From Phenylobacterium deserti (GTDB lineage: Bacteria; Pseudomonadota; Alphaproteobacteria; Caulobacterales; Caulobacteraceae), in NCBI GenBank assembly GCA_943332615.1, contig CALQQB010000009.1:27512-91511 (forward strand): 64,000 nt of DNA. Direction: 5' to 3'. Positions 9,511 to 19,320 of the stretch are shown piece by piece (within the stretch, counting starts at the first letter, position 1; every line of letters starts with the position of its first letter). A model generated the notes under the pieces. The model saw nothing but the letters and a program-made list of their open reading frames with translations, had not been told where the DNA came from and did not search any database. The translations under genes were made by a program, and so were the position numbers.

Positions 9511-10784
9511 ACGCCGACGACGCCCTCGCCCGCATCCGCCGCTACGATCCCCGCCTGAAGGCCTTCGTGCGGGTGTTCGACCCGCCGTTGATGGGCGAGA
9601 CCGCCGATGGGCCGGTCGTGGCCATCAAGGACCTGTTCGACGTCGAAGGCGTCCCCACCGGCGGCGGCGGCCAGATCCCGCTGGACCCGAGGCCCGTGCG
9701 GCATGCCCTGGTTGTCGAGCGTCTGCTGGAGGCCGGCTGCACCCTCATCGGCAAGACCCACACCGTGGAGTTGGCCTACGGCGGCTGGGGCACGAACCGG
9801 GCCGTTGGCGCCCCCTGGAACCCCTGGGACGCCGCCACGCATCGCGCGCCCGGCGGCTCCTCCTCCGGTTCGGCCGTCGCGGTGGCCGCCGGCCTCTGCG
9901 ACGCGGCGCTGGGCAGCGACACCGGCGGGTCGGTGCGCATCCCGGCCGCCGTCTGCGGCGTGGTCGGCCTGAAGCCCGGCCGCGGCCTGGTCAGCCTGAC
10001 CGGCGTCCACCCGCTCGCGCCGGCCCTGGACACCGTCGGCGTCCTGGCTCGCGACGTCGCCACCGCCGCCCGCGTCCTGGCGATCATCTCCGGCCCCGAC
10101 GGAGCGACCGCCACCCGCGGCCCGTTCGACGCCGAGTCCGCGCTCAAGACCGACGTCAGAGGCAGCCGCCTCGCCGCCATCCCTCTCGACGGCTTGGGCG
10201 AGGTCGATCCGGAGGTCGCCCGCCTCTACCTCGAGGCGCTCGACCGCTTCCGCGCCGCCGGCGTCACCATCGAGATGGTCCAGCCGCCGCAGGCCCTGGA
10301 GGAGTCGTTCACGCCCAACGGCCTGCTGATGGCCGGCGAGGGCTGGCGCATCTGGAAGGATCGCATCCAGCGCCACGGAGAGGTCATGGACCCCTGGATC
10401 GTCCGCCGCTTTGAAGCCGGCCGCGCGGTCTCCGACGAGCGCCTCGCCGAGGTCCATCTGCAGCGCGCGGCGGGCCAGCGGATGTTCCACGCCTGGCTCG
10501 CCGACTGGGACGGCCTGCTTTCGCCCTCCTGCCCGATCCCCGCCCCGCCGCTGGCCGACATCGACGAGACCACCTCCCCGCTCAGCCGCCTGACCCGCGC
10601 CGCCAACTACCTCGACCTGCCGGGGATCAGCGTCCCTTGCGGCCTTACCGACGAGGGCCTTCCCGTCGGCCTCCAGGTCCTCGGTCGACCATGCGACGAG
10701 GCCGCCGTTGTCGCCCTGGGCGCCGCCTACGAGGCCGTCAGCGGCTGGAACGGCCGCAGCCCCGACCTCACGGGTTTCGACTAA
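9507..10784 (+). CDS. amidase (amidase-signature family)
   Basis: VVAIKDLFDVEGVPTGGG, GKTHTVELAYGGWGTN, APGGSSSGSAVAVAAGLCDAALGSDTGGSVRIPAAVCGVVGLKP. Confidence 0.95.
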   Translation: MNADDALARIRRYDPRLKAFVRVFDPPLMGETADGPVVAIKDLFDVEGVPTGGGGQIPLDPRPVRHALVVERLLEAGCTLIGKTHTVELAYGGWGTNRAVGAPWNPWDAATHRAPGGSSSGSAVAVAAGLCDAALGSDTGGSVRIPAAVCGVVGLKPGRGLVSLTGVHPLAPALDTVGVLARDVATAARVLAIISGPDGATATRGPFDAESALKTDVRGSRLAAIPLDGLGEVDPEVARLYLEALDRFRAAGVTIEMVQPPQALEESFTPNGLLMAGEGWRIWKDRIQRHGEVMDPWIVRRFEAGRAVSDERLAEVHLQRAAGQRMFHAWLADWDGLLSPSCPIPAPPLADIDETTSPLSRLTRAANYLDLPGISVPCGLTDEGLPVGLQVLGRPCDEAAVVALGAAYEAVSGWNGRSPDLTGFD

Positions 10785-11491
10785 TCGCCGCGCGCTTGGC
10801 CGCCCATCGCCCGCAGCGCGACCCAGCCCGCCAGCGCCCAGGTCGCTCCCAGGCACCAGCCCGCCAGCACGTCACTGGGCCAGTGGACTCCCAGATAGAC
10901 CCGGCTGAAGCCCACGCCCACCAGCACCAGGCCGGCCAGGGAATAGGCCAGCGCCTTGGTCCGCCGCCGGGTTTCCAGGCTGGCCACCAGCATGGCGAGC
11001 GTCAGGTAGGTGGCGGCCGACAGGGTCGAGTGCCCGCTCGGAAAGCTGCCGGAGTAGACATAGACCTCGTGGGGCACGAGGTCGGGCCGCGGCCGATGGT
11101 AGAATGACTTGGTCGTCTCGCTGGAAATCCAGGCCAGCGCGACCGCGGCAGCCATCACAAGGGCCTGGCGGTGTCGTTTGTGGAACAGGAAGGCCAGCAC
11201 TGCGACGATTGTCACGACGATCACCAAGGTCGTGCCGCCGAGCGCGGTGACGTCGCGCACCGCCTCCTCAAGGCCCTTGGACCCGATCGGATTGTTGGCG
11301 TCGCCGGGCGTACGCAAGAGCAGCAACAGTCGGCGATCGATCGTCAGGGTCTCGCCATCGGCCATCTCGCCGGCGATGTTCAGGAATGCCCACAGCGCGC
11401 CCGCCGCCAAGCCGACACCGGCCAGGACGCCAGCCTCGAAACGTTGCACCAGCCGCCAAAGGCGGCCGCGGGCCGGCGTGTCGTCAGTCAT
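10781..11491 (-). CDS. PAP2-family phosphatase, membrane
   Basis: KSFYHRPRPD, SFPSGHSTLSAA, SRVYLGVHWPSDVLAG: the three PAP2 signatures. Confidence 0.93.
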   Translation of the reverse strand: MTDDTPARGRLWRLVQRFEAGVLAGVGLAAGALWAFLNIAGEMADGETLTIDRRLLLLLRTPGDANNPIGSKGLEEAVRDVTALGGTTLVIVVTIVAVLAFLFHKRHRQALVMAAAVALAWISSETTKSFYHRPRPDLVPHEVYVYSGSFPSGHSTLSAATYLTLAMLVASLETRRRTKALAYSLAGLVLVGVGFSRVYLGVHWPSDVLAGWCLGATWALAGWVALRAMGGQARGD

Positions 11492-11539
11492 TGCTGAAGG
11501 CTAAGGCCGCCCAAAGGTCACCACAATCGGGCAGAAGGC

Positions 11540-11722
11540 TCAGGCAGTTGCGCCGATATCCGCGCCAGCCTGGCGAAACGTGCGCTCGACCGCCGCCTGG
11601 GCGGCAGCCTGGCTCGGGAGGTCGCCATCGGCCACCGTCACACCGTCCTCATCGTAGACGCACCAGCGCCAGCCGTTTTCGGCCTGACTGAGCGAATAAG
11701 CCAACGAGCACATCTCACGCAT
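11540..11722 (-). CDS. small hypothetical protein (60 aa)
   Basis: MREMCSLAYSLSQAENGWRWCVYDEDGVTVADGDLPSQAAAQAAVERTFRQAGADIGATA; internal ATG preferred over the longer ORF start. Confidence 0.55.
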   Translation of the reverse strand: MREMCSLAYSLSQAENGWRWCVYDEDGVTVADGDLPSQAAAQAAVERTFRQAGADIGATA

Positions 11723-11833
11723 GTCCGTACTCCTACGAGCCCAAGACTGGTTGAACTCGCAGCAAAGCAGGAGGTTTCGCACTGCACAACACGATTCCCG
11801 CATTTGCGAGACGGGTTCGCCTGATGCGCGATT

Positions 11834-13000
11834 TCAGGCGTCGTCCAGAAGGGTCCTGCCCGCGTCGCGCGCAGCGCTGCAACCCGTGAGGATCATGGCC
11901 ACGGCCAGTTCGGCGCGCAGGATGTCCAGCATCCGCGCGACCTGCGGCTGGCCGCCCGCCCCCAGCGCCCAGGCCCAGGCGCGGCCGACGAAAACCGCCT
12001 TCGCCCCCAGCGCCAATGCCTTCAGCACGTCGAGGCCTGAACGCACCCCACCGTCCATGTAGACCTCAAGGTCGCCGCCCACCGCGTCGGCGATCCGCGG
12101 CAGGGCCGCGATCGACGACTTCACCCCATCCAACTGCCGGCCGCCGTGGTTGGACACTACCAGCCCCTGGGCGCCGGCCTTCACTGCAGCCTTGGCGTCC
12201 TCGACGTCCAGCACGCCCTTGATCACGATCGGCCCGTCCCAGTGCTCCCGCACCCAGTCGATATCGGCCCAGGTCACCGAGCGATCGAAGTTCCGCGAGA
12301 TCCAGGCCAGATAGTCGGTGACCTTGCTGCCGCCCTGCACGGCGGCCTGCACATTGCCCAGGCTGTGCGGCTTGCCGCCCATGAACAGATCCCAGGTCCA
12401 GCCGGGGTGCAGCACGCCATCCTTCGCCTGGGTCAGGGCCGTCCGCAGCTTCGTGCCCCCGGTGAAGCCGGACCGCACGTCGCGGTAGCGCGAGCCTGGC
12501 AGCGGCAGATCCACGGTGAACATCAGCACCGGGCACCCGGCCGCCTTCGCCCGGCCCAGCAGCGCTTTCATGTAGCCACGGTCCTTCAGCATGTAGAGCT
12601 GGAACCAGGGCGGCGTCCCCGTCGCGGCGACTTCCTCGATCGAACAGACGCTGACCGTGGAGAGGCAGAAGGGCACGCCCGCCCCGGCCGCCGCCTGCGC
12701 CGCCTGGGTCTCGCCGCGACGGGCGTACATGCCCGCCATCCCCACCGGCGACAGGCCCACCGGCATCTTCATCGTCTGGCCGAGGGTCTCGACGGTCATG
12801 TCGATGGCGCTCATGTCGCGCATCACCCGCTGGCGCAGCGCGATCGCCTCCATGTCGGCTACGTTTCGCCGCAGCGTCTCCTCGGCATAGGAGCCGCCGT
12901 CGATATATTCGAAGAAGATGTGCGGCAGCCGCCGACGCGCCAGCTCGCGAAAGTCCGAGACCGAAGCCGCGCGCATCTTAAAGAGCCCTCCCCGCCGCAC
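11834..13000 (-). CDS. FMN-dependent alpha-hydroxy-acid oxidizing protein (LldD/glycolate-oxidase family)
   Basis: VVSNHGGRQLDG, DGGVRSGLDVLKALALGAKAVFVGRAW signatures; 388 aa. Confidence 0.93.
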   Translation of the reverse strand: MRRGGLFKMRAASVSDFRELARRRLPHIFFEYIDGGSYAEETLRRNVADMEAIALRQRVMRDMSAIDMTVETLGQTMKMPVGLSPVGMAGMYARRGETQAAQAAAGAGVPFCLSTVSVCSIEEVAATGTPPWFQLYMLKDRGYMKALLGRAKAAGCPVLMFTVDLPLPGSRYRDVRSGFTGGTKLRTALTQAKDGVLHPGWTWDLFMGGKPHSLGNVQAAVQGGSKVTDYLAWISRNFDRSVTWADIDWVREHWDGPIVIKGVLDVEDAKAAVKAGAQGLVVSNHGGRQLDGVKSSIAALPRIADAVGGDLEVYMDGGVRSGLDVLKALALGAKAVFVGRAWAWALGAGGQPQVARMLDILRAELAVAMILTGCSAARDAGRTLLDDA

Positions 13001-13036
13001 GGCTTATGTGAAGCCCGCCGCGACAGGGTGCAAGCG

Positions 13037-13789
13037 TCAGACGGTGGCCGTCGCCGTCGCGGCCGGCGGCGCGGGCGCCCGGTTGAGCGTGATCCAGACC
13101 TGGTAGCCGCGGGCCAACACTTGGCCCTCGCCATCGTAGAGCGCCACGCCGGAGATCTTCTTCCGCCCGCTGGCCTCGATCGGCCAGGCCAGGACGACGT
13201 AGTCCTCACCGGCCCGGACCGGGGCCGTGACCTCGCCGGTCATGGTGCCTAGCAGGCCGCCCGGCCGCCCTTCCGTCTCGATCCAGGCGAAGATGCCGGG
13301 GCAGTCCAGCGCCGCCCACACGATCTCCGAGGCGACCACGCCGCCCGCGTCCGCGAAATCGGCATGCGGGGTCCAGACACAGGCGACCACGCCGGGCGCC
13401 GCGCCTTCCAGCTGGCCGGGCAGGACGCGCAGACCATCCTCGCGGGTCACGCCGCAGGTGAAGCACGGCGGGTGCACCTCTTTCTGGAAGGCGAGGCTGC
13501 GCGCTCCAGCGGCGCGAGCCGCCTCAAGGCTGGGCGCAGGCGGGGGCTCCGGCAGCGCCTGGGTCGCGGGGCCTGCCTGGCCGATCAGCACATCGGCGTC
13601 GCCGGTTAGCGTGTTAACGCCGTCGCGGCTCTGAAGAGCGAGGTCCGTATCCAGCGGCGGCGGCGCCCGCAGCATAGCGGTCACCGGTCCTTCCAGCCCC
13701 TTGGCCAGGACACCGCACACATAGCCGCCGTTGCCAGAATTCGGCGGGCCGCGGAATTGGCGGCCGATCACGATCTTGCTCAAAATCAA
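13037..13789 (-). CDS. thioesterase-like hypothetical protein
   Basis: LILSKIVIGRQFRGPPNSGNGGYVCGVLAKGLEG...HPPCFTCGVTREDGL...; likely TTG start near 13783-13789; the longer ORF start at 14059 is unlikely. Confidence 0.55.
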   Translation of the reverse strand: MILSKIVIGRQFRGPPNSGNGGYVCGVLAKGLEGPVTAMLRAPPPLDTDLALQSRDGVNTLTGDADVLIGQAGPATQALPEPPPAPSLEAARAAGARSLAFQKEVHPPCFTCGVTREDGLRVLPGQLEGAAPGVVACVWTPHADFADAGGVVASEIVWAALDCPGIFAWIETEGRPGGLLGTMTGEVTAPVRAGEDYVVLAWPIEASGRKKISGVALYDGEGQVLARGYQVWITLNRAPAPPAATATATV

Positions 13790-13955
13790 AAGCCCATTTG
13801 GAAATGCATCGAATGAATAGGGGCGCTTTCTCACGCTTCCCTGGCGCCATGGAAGCCAAAAACCGTCATGCCCGTTGGACGTGACCATCGGGCGCGCTAA
13901 AGGGGCTGTAGCAGAGACCGCCGCCAGCGGAATCGGCAGGACCTCTTCGACGGAG

Positions 13956-14294
13956 ATGATGGTGAGCGACCGGATCGAACGACCCTGGGCCCTGATGCGC
14001 CACCACGCGGGCTGGGCCGACGTGTTCCATATCGACAGCGAAGCGTCCGACTCGATCACCGGCTTCTATCCGGACCGCGAAAGCGTCGGCCCGCCGGTGA
14101 CCTATTCCACTCGCGCCGTGCTCGCCCGCTACCTCACGATCGAGGCCGCCCGCGCCGCGCGCGAAGGCGCGGTCTCAGAATGGCGCAAGCATGACGCGGG
14201 CGTGCGTGACGCCGAGGTCGCACTGCGGGCCGCCGAGAAGCTGCGCGAAGACGCCTGGCTCGACTCGCTCCGCGACGCCGCCGTACGCGGCTGA
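13956..14294 (+). CDS. hypothetical protein
   Basis: MMVSDRIERPWALMRHHAGWADVFHIDSEASDSITGFYPDRESVGPPVTYSTRAVLARYL...; start at internal ATG. Confidence 0.5.
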   Translation: MMVSDRIERPWALMRHHAGWADVFHIDSEASDSITGFYPDRESVGPPVTYSTRAVLARYLTIEAARAAREGAVSEWRKHDAGVRDAEVALRAAEKLREDAWLDSLRDAAVRG

Positions 14295-14414
14295 CGTATC
14301 TTTGACAGGCGCGCGCCCTGCTGAGCCGCCTCGGCCAGCAGGCCGATGCCGTCGGCGTACTTGGCCAGGCGTTCACGCGCCGGCCAGGCGGGGATTCGAA
14401 ACCGTCCTGAAGAC

Positions 14415-14978
14415 TTAGTGGCTGACGCCCCGCCCGGTGACCGCCGCCAGGGCCGTGGCGGCGATGATCCGCAGGTCGAAGGCGAACGACATCCGCTCCA
14501 GATACTCGCGGTCCAGTCGGACTTTTTCCGGGATCGGCAACTCATCCCGGCCGTTGACCTGCGCCCAGCCGGTGACCCCCGGACGCAGTCGCTCCACCCC
14601 GGCTTCGGTGCGCAGGCCGATCAGGTCGGCCTGGCTGTGCAGCGCCGGACGCGGGCCCACCAAGCTCATGTCGCCAGCAAACACGCTCCACAATTGCGGC
14701 AGCTCATCCAGGCTGGAGCGGCGCAGGAACCGGCCCAGCGGCGTGATCCAGCGGCCAGGGTCCTCCAGCAGATGGGTGGCCACGTCTGGCGTGTCGGTCC
14801 GCATGGTGCGAAACTTTGGCATGGCGAAGGCGCGGTTGCCCCGTCCCACCCGCATCGACCAGTGGATCGCCGGTCCCGGGCTGTCGAGCCGCACCGCCAG
14901 CGCAACGCCGAGCAGCAGCGGCCAGCCCACCAGCAGGCCTGCGAAGGACACGGCGATGTCGAAGGCCCGTTTCAGCAC
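14415..14978 (-). CDS. bacterial sugar transferase (undecaprenyl-phosphate sugar phosphotransferase family)
   Basis: MLKRAFDIAVSFAGLLVGWPLLL, PKFRTMRTDTPD, RRSSLDELPQLWSVFAGDMSLVGPRPAL, RPGVTGWAQVNGRDE. Confidence 0.95.
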   Translation of the reverse strand: MLKRAFDIAVSFAGLLVGWPLLLGVALAVRLDSPGPAIHWSMRVGRGNRAFAMPKFRTMRTDTPDVATHLLEDPGRWITPLGRFLRRSSLDELPQLWSVFAGDMSLVGPRPALHSQADLIGLRTEAGVERLRPGVTGWAQVNGRDELPIPEKVRLDREYLERMSFAFDLRIIAATALAAVTGRGVSH

Positions 14979-15015
14979 CGCCTGTTGTTAGCGCCCGCCG
15001 GGCCGATACACCACG

Positions 15016-15615
15016 TCAGGCTTTCGGCGTGGCGGCCTTGCGGGCCTTGGGCTTGGCGGCCGCGAGAGCCTCGGCGGCGGGCGGCTCGAAGCCCAGCGTC
15101 ACCTCGGGTTCGGCCCAATCGTAGGGCGCCGGAGCCGCCTCGATCGGCTCAACCTTGGCCTCCAGGCCAGGTTCCGGAGCCAGTTCAACAACGGCGTCGG
15201 CGACTTCGACCGACGCGGCGGCTTCCACGACGGGCTCTGGCGCCGCCACCGGTTCAGGTTCCGCGACCGACGCGGCTTCAGCCGGGGCGGCGGACGCGGC
15301 GGCCAGGGTCGGGAAGGCATCCGCCACCGGTTCGAGATCGATCGGCCCCGGTTCGGCTTCCGCAAGCACCTCGACCACCTCGTATGGCAGTTCCGCGATG
15401 GCCTCGACCGCCTCAATCAGGGGCTCCAGGGCGGCTGTCGCGGGGGCGAGCATGGCTTCCAGGTTCACCGACCGGGTCCAACGGGTCATCCACCAGTAGG
15501 CGAGCCCGCCGGCGGCGGCGGCTCCGAAGTAGGCCCAGAGGGGCGAGGCTGCGCCCATCATCACCTGCGGCAGCGCGCGGGCCTCGGGGGCTTGCGGGGT
15601 TTCGACGTCGGCCAT
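15016..15615 (-). CDS. Ala/Glu/Pro-rich hypothetical protein with one N-proximal hydrophobic segment
   Basis: MADVETPQAPEARALPQVMMGAASPLWAYFGAAAAGGLAYWWMTRWTRSVNLEAM... followed by an acidic low-complexity tail ending KARKAATPKA. Confidence 0.65.
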   Translation of the reverse strand: MADVETPQAPEARALPQVMMGAASPLWAYFGAAAAGGLAYWWMTRWTRSVNLEAMLAPATAALEPLIEAVEAIAELPYEVVEVLAEAEPGPIDLEPVADAFPTLAAASAAPAEAASVAEPEPVAAPEPVVEAAASVEVADAVVELAPEPGLEAKVEPIEAAPAPYDWAEPEVTLGFEPPAAEALAAAKPKARKAATPKA

Positions 15616-15684
15616 GGGAGACCTCCTGCGGTTCGAGATTGTGCGGTGCAATATAACACCACCCAACGCTTCGCAGTTGCGAAA

Positions 15685-16512
15685 TTATTGTGGCGTCAGT
15701 GCGTAGGCCCGCCCATCCCCGCCGGCGCCCAAGGCCTGCGCGACCCAGCCGCCGATCGCAGCAAATGGCTCGGCCAGGTCCGGCCCGTCCATCAACACCA
15801 GGGCGCAGCCGTTCATCTTCATGGGATCGGCCAGCGGCTTCATCCGACATTCTGCCACCAGCATCGGCGCGGCGACCTCGTCCTCCAGGTCTCGCAGGAA
15901 GGAATCCAGCGTTTCCAGATCCTTGATCGGCAGCCACACCAGCGCCTGCGCCGTTCGGTTCCGCCGACGGAGCGACACCAGGGTCTCAACAATGCGCTCG
16001 TAGTCGTCGGGTTGCTCGAAGGGCGGGTCGATCAGCACCAGCACCCGGCCGTCCCTCGGACACTCCACCACCGCCGTGGCGTAGCCGTCCTTGCACAGGG
16101 TGCGGACGTTCTGCCGGCCTCTCAGAACCCCCCGCAGCGCCTCGTGCTCGTCCGGCCGCAGCTCGCAGGCGATGTAGCGGTCGGCCGTTCGTATCGCCTC
16201 GGCGATCAGCCAGGGCGAGCCCGGATAGCGCTGCACCGCACCTCCGGCGTTCAATCCCGATACGACCTCGATCAGCGGCGCGAACTCCGCCGGCGCATCC
16301 TTGGCCTGCATCAACCGCACAATCCCGGCTTCCGCCTCGCCAGACTTCCGCGCCTCCGGGCCGACCAGGTTGTAGAGCCCGCGCCCCGCGTGGGTGTCGA
16401 TCACCGTCAGTGGCGGCCCCTTGGCGGTCAGCGCCGCCATCAGGCGCAGGAGGGCGGCGTGCTTCACCAGATCGGCGAAGTTCCCGGCATGGAAGGCGTG
16501 GAGATAGTTCAC
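15685..16512 (-). CDS. rlmJ: 23S rRNA (adenine(2030)-N6)-methyltransferase RlmJ
   Basis: NYLHAFHAGNFADLVKHAALL, DTHAGRGLYNL, VLVLIDPPFEQPDDY (DPPY-like catalytic motif); likely GTG start. Confidence 0.92.
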   Translation of the reverse strand: MNYLHAFHAGNFADLVKHAALLRLMAALTAKGPPLTVIDTHAGRGLYNLVGPEARKSGEAEAGIVRLMQAKDAPAEFAPLIEVVSGLNAGGAVQRYPGSPWLIAEAIRTADRYIACELRPDEHEALRGVLRGRQNVRTLCKDGYATAVVECPRDGRVLVLIDPPFEQPDDYERIVETLVSLRRRNRTAQALVWLPIKDLETLDSFLRDLEDEVAAPMLVAECRMKPLADPMKMNGCALVLMDGPDLAEPFAAIGGWVAQALGAGGDGRAYALTPQ

Positions 16513-16626
16513 CTGCGCCGCATAGCACGTCACGGCCCGCCAGTGAGACGATCTCGCGGCTGCCCCATGCCTCCGCTAGGGTGATCGCCGATAAGGCGCG
16601 GCGCACGCGCTTTAGGAGGATGCCCC

Positions 16627-17847
16627 ATGTTCGGTCCGCGCCTGCGCTTCGGCGCCTTCATCGCGCCCTTCCACCCAGTGGACGAGAACCCCACCCTGGC
16701 TATCCAGCGTGACCTGGAGCTGGTCCAGCACATGGACAATTTGGGCTTCGAGGAGGCCTGGATCGGCGAGCACCACTCCGCCGGCTACGAGCTGATCGCC
16801 AGCCCCGAGGTGTTCATCGCCGCCGCCGCCGAGCGCACCAAGCACATCCGCCTGGGCACCGGTGTCTCGTCCCTGCCCTACCACCACCCGATGATGCTGG
16901 CCGACCGCATCAACCAGCTCGACCACATGACCCGCGGTCGGGTGATGTTCGGCGTGGGCCCCGGCGCCCTGGTCTCCGACGCCATGATGATGGGCATCCC
17001 GCCCCAGGCCCAGCGCGACCGCATGGACGAGGCGCTGGACGTCCTGGTCAAGCTGATGCGCGGCGAGACGGTGACCCACAAGTCCGACTGGTTCGAACTG
17101 CGCGACGCGCGCCTGCAGATGACGCCCTACTCGCGCCCCTCGGTGGAGTTCGCGGTCGCCAGCCAGGTCTCGCCGACGGGCGCCCGCGCCGCCGGCCGCC
17201 ACGGCCTCGGCCTGCTGTCGATCGGGGCCACGAGCGCCGCCGGGTTCAACGCGCTGGCGTCCAACTGGAACATCGCCAACCAGCTCGCCGCCGATCACGG
17301 CCAGACCATGGACCGCAACGCCTGGCGCCTGGTCGGCCCCATGCACATCGCCGATACCCGGGAACAGGCGATGGAGGACGTGAAGTTCGGGCTGGAGAAG
17401 TGGATCTACTACTTCAAGGAGATCGCCAACCTGCCGATTGTCCCCGACGGGCCCGACCCGGTGAAGGCGCTGATCGACAGCGGCATGGCGGTGATCGGCA
17501 CGCCTGACGACGCCGCCGACCGCATCCAGCAACTGGTCGAAGAGTCCGGCGGCTTCGGCGCCTTCCTGCTGATGGACCACAACTGGGCGCCGTGGGAGGC
17601 CAAGAAGCGGTCCTATGAGCTGATCGCCCGCTACGTCGCGCCGAAGTTCCAGGAGCTGAACTTGAGCCGAAAGGCCTCCATGGACTGGGTCGGCTCCCAC
17701 AAGGCCGAGTTCACCGGCCAGGTCATGGCCGCCATGGGCGCCCGTATCGCCCAGCACATCGCCGAGAAGGGGACCGCTGACATCCCGCCCGAGTTCGCCG
17801 CGATGATGGGCGGCGCGTCGGAACCCGCGAAGGACACCGCGGAATAG
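16627..17847 (+). CDS. LLM-class flavin-dependent oxidoreductase (luciferase-like)
   Basis: LRFGAFIAPFHPVDENP...DNLGFEEAWIGEHHS...RLGTGVSSLPYHHPMMLADRINQLDHMTRGRVMFGVGPGAL. Confidence 0.93.
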   Translation: MFGPRLRFGAFIAPFHPVDENPTLAIQRDLELVQHMDNLGFEEAWIGEHHSAGYELIASPEVFIAAAAERTKHIRLGTGVSSLPYHHPMMLADRINQLDHMTRGRVMFGVGPGALVSDAMMMGIPPQAQRDRMDEALDVLVKLMRGETVTHKSDWFELRDARLQMTPYSRPSVEFAVASQVSPTGARAAGRHGLGLLSIGATSAAGFNALASNWNIANQLAADHGQTMDRNAWRLVGPMHIADTREQAMEDVKFGLEKWIYYFKEIANLPIVPDGPDPVKALIDSGMAVIGTPDDAADRIQQLVEESGGFGAFLLMDHNWAPWEAKKRSYELIARYVAPKFQELNLSRKASMDWVGSHKAEFTGQVMAAMGARIAQHIAEKGTADIPPEFAAMMGGASEPAKDTAE

Positions 17848-17849
17848 TC

Positions 17850-18662
17850 ATGGAGGTCCAGGCCTATCTCGATCGCATCGGCTTCCAGGGTGTGCCCCGT
17901 GTCGACCTCGAAACCCTGCGGGCCCTGCATCGGGGCCATTCGTTGGCGATCCCGTACGAGAACCTCGACGTCCAGCTGGGCCGGCCGCTGACCACCGACC
18001 CGGCTGCGGCGTTCGAGAAGATCGTCAAGCGCCGGCGCGGGGGCTGGTGCTACGAGATGAACGGGCTGCTCGGCGCCATGCTGCAGGAGATTGGCTTCAA
18101 CGTCACCCGCCTGGCAGGCGCGGCGATGCGCAAGGACCGCGGCGACGACGCCATCGGCAACCATCTGCTGCTGCTGGTCGATCTGGAAGGCCCCTGGATC
18201 GCCGACGTGGGTTTCGGCGACGGTTCGCGCGACCCCTACCCGCTGCGGGAAGGGCCGATCGAGTCGGACGGCTATGCGTACGATCTGGCCCGGCTCGACG
18301 CGGACTGGTGGCGGCTGACCAACCATCCCTTCGGCGGCACGCCCAACTTCGACTTCACCCTGGAGCCCGCCGACCCCGCCCGACTGGCCTTCAAATGCCA
18401 GGAGTTGCAGACGTCGCCAGAGTCAGGCTTCGTCCTCAACGCCGTCGCCCAGCGACACGCCGGCGAGGAGATTCGCCTCCTGCGCGGCCGCAGCTTCCGC
18501 CGCCTTGCGCCGCGGGGCCACGACGACAGCCTGATCGACAGCTCCGAGGCCTTCGTGGCGCTGCTGAAGCAGGAGTACGACCTCGACCTGCCGGAGGCCG
18601 CCACCCTCTGGCCACGCATCCTGGCGCGGCACGAGGCGGTGTTCGCCAAGCAACCGGCTTAG
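17850..18662 (+). CDS. arylamine N-acetyltransferase (NAT) family
   Basis: IPYENLDVQLGR, KRRRGGWCYEMNGLLGAML (catalytic Cys), HLLLLVDLEGPWIADVGFGD; starts 2 bp after the LLM gene stop. Confidence 0.93.
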   Translation: MEVQAYLDRIGFQGVPRVDLETLRALHRGHSLAIPYENLDVQLGRPLTTDPAAAFEKIVKRRRGGWCYEMNGLLGAMLQEIGFNVTRLAGAAMRKDRGDDAIGNHLLLLVDLEGPWIADVGFGDGSRDPYPLREGPIESDGYAYDLARLDADWWRLTNHPFGGTPNFDFTLEPADPARLAFKCQELQTSPESGFVLNAVAQRHAGEEIRLLRGRSFRRLAPRGHDDSLIDSSEAFVALLKQEYDLDLPEAATLWPRILARHEAVFAKQPA

Positions 18663-18883
18663 GGGCTGCGGGACTTTCGCCACGTTGCCGCCCATCTCCG
18701 CCACGCCCCTGCGGTTGCCGGCCGGGTCGTTGAACAGGCCCAGCACCACCACACCCGAGACCTCGAAGCATGGCGCCACCACCGCCGCCAGGCTTGCCGT
18801 CACGTCGGGCACACCCAGATAGATCATCCGCTCCGCTGGATCAGTGCGCAGCAAGCCGGGCAGCGGGGACTGGACGGTGACCG

Positions 18884-19255
18884 TCAGGGTTCCGCCCGCC
18901 CGGACTCCCGGCCGAAGACGTCGCGGTAGACGTCCCGCTGGCTGGCCAGGTCCGGCCCGGCGATGTCGAAGAAGACCATCGCGTAAAACAAGATCACAAC
19001 GCCCGCGAACACGAACAGATTGCACGCTGGACCCCGGCGGCCGAACATCAGCGCAACGGCGAATATGAGGACCACGCCGCTGATCGGTCCTGACCACTGA
19101 GCGATCCTCATCGCCAGGGCATTGTAGAACTCCGGCGAGCGGCCGCGCGCGCAGGCCTGCGATTAGGCGAACACCACCGCCACCGTCAGCAGCAGGTTGG
19201 CCGCCAGGACCAGCACCGCCAGCCCCAGCGCCTTCAAGAGACCGATGAGTGTCAT
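18884..19255 (-). pseudogene. small two-part membrane protein interrupted by one in-frame TAA
   Basis: Single frame from ATG 19255: MTLIGLLKALGLAVLVLAANLLLTVAVVFA-*(TAA 19165-19163)-SQACARGRSPEFYNALAMRIAQWSGPISGVVLIFAVALMFGRRGPACNLFVFAGVVILFYAMVFFDIAGPDLASQRDVYRDVFGRESGRAEP, ending at 18884. Confidence 0.6.
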
Positions 19256-19320
19256 GTCCGCCACCCGCCAGAGAGTGTAGCCGGGCGGGACCCGGCGTCA
19301 TGACCTTTCCTGCGACCGCC

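Noticed and set aside
9348-10856. 502-aa minus-strand ORF antisense to the amidase
   Set aside because: Low-complexity Gly/Arg/Ala composition typical of GC-rich shadow ORFs; the plus strand carries a clear amidase.
18423-18880. Minus-strand reading MIYLGVPDVTASLAAVVAPCFEVSGVVVLGLFNDPAGNRRGVAEMGGNVAKVPQP... next to the nat gene
   Set aside because: Looks partly coding-like but has no clear start or stop outside nat and runs into a shadow frame; cannot be told from a remnant without a search.
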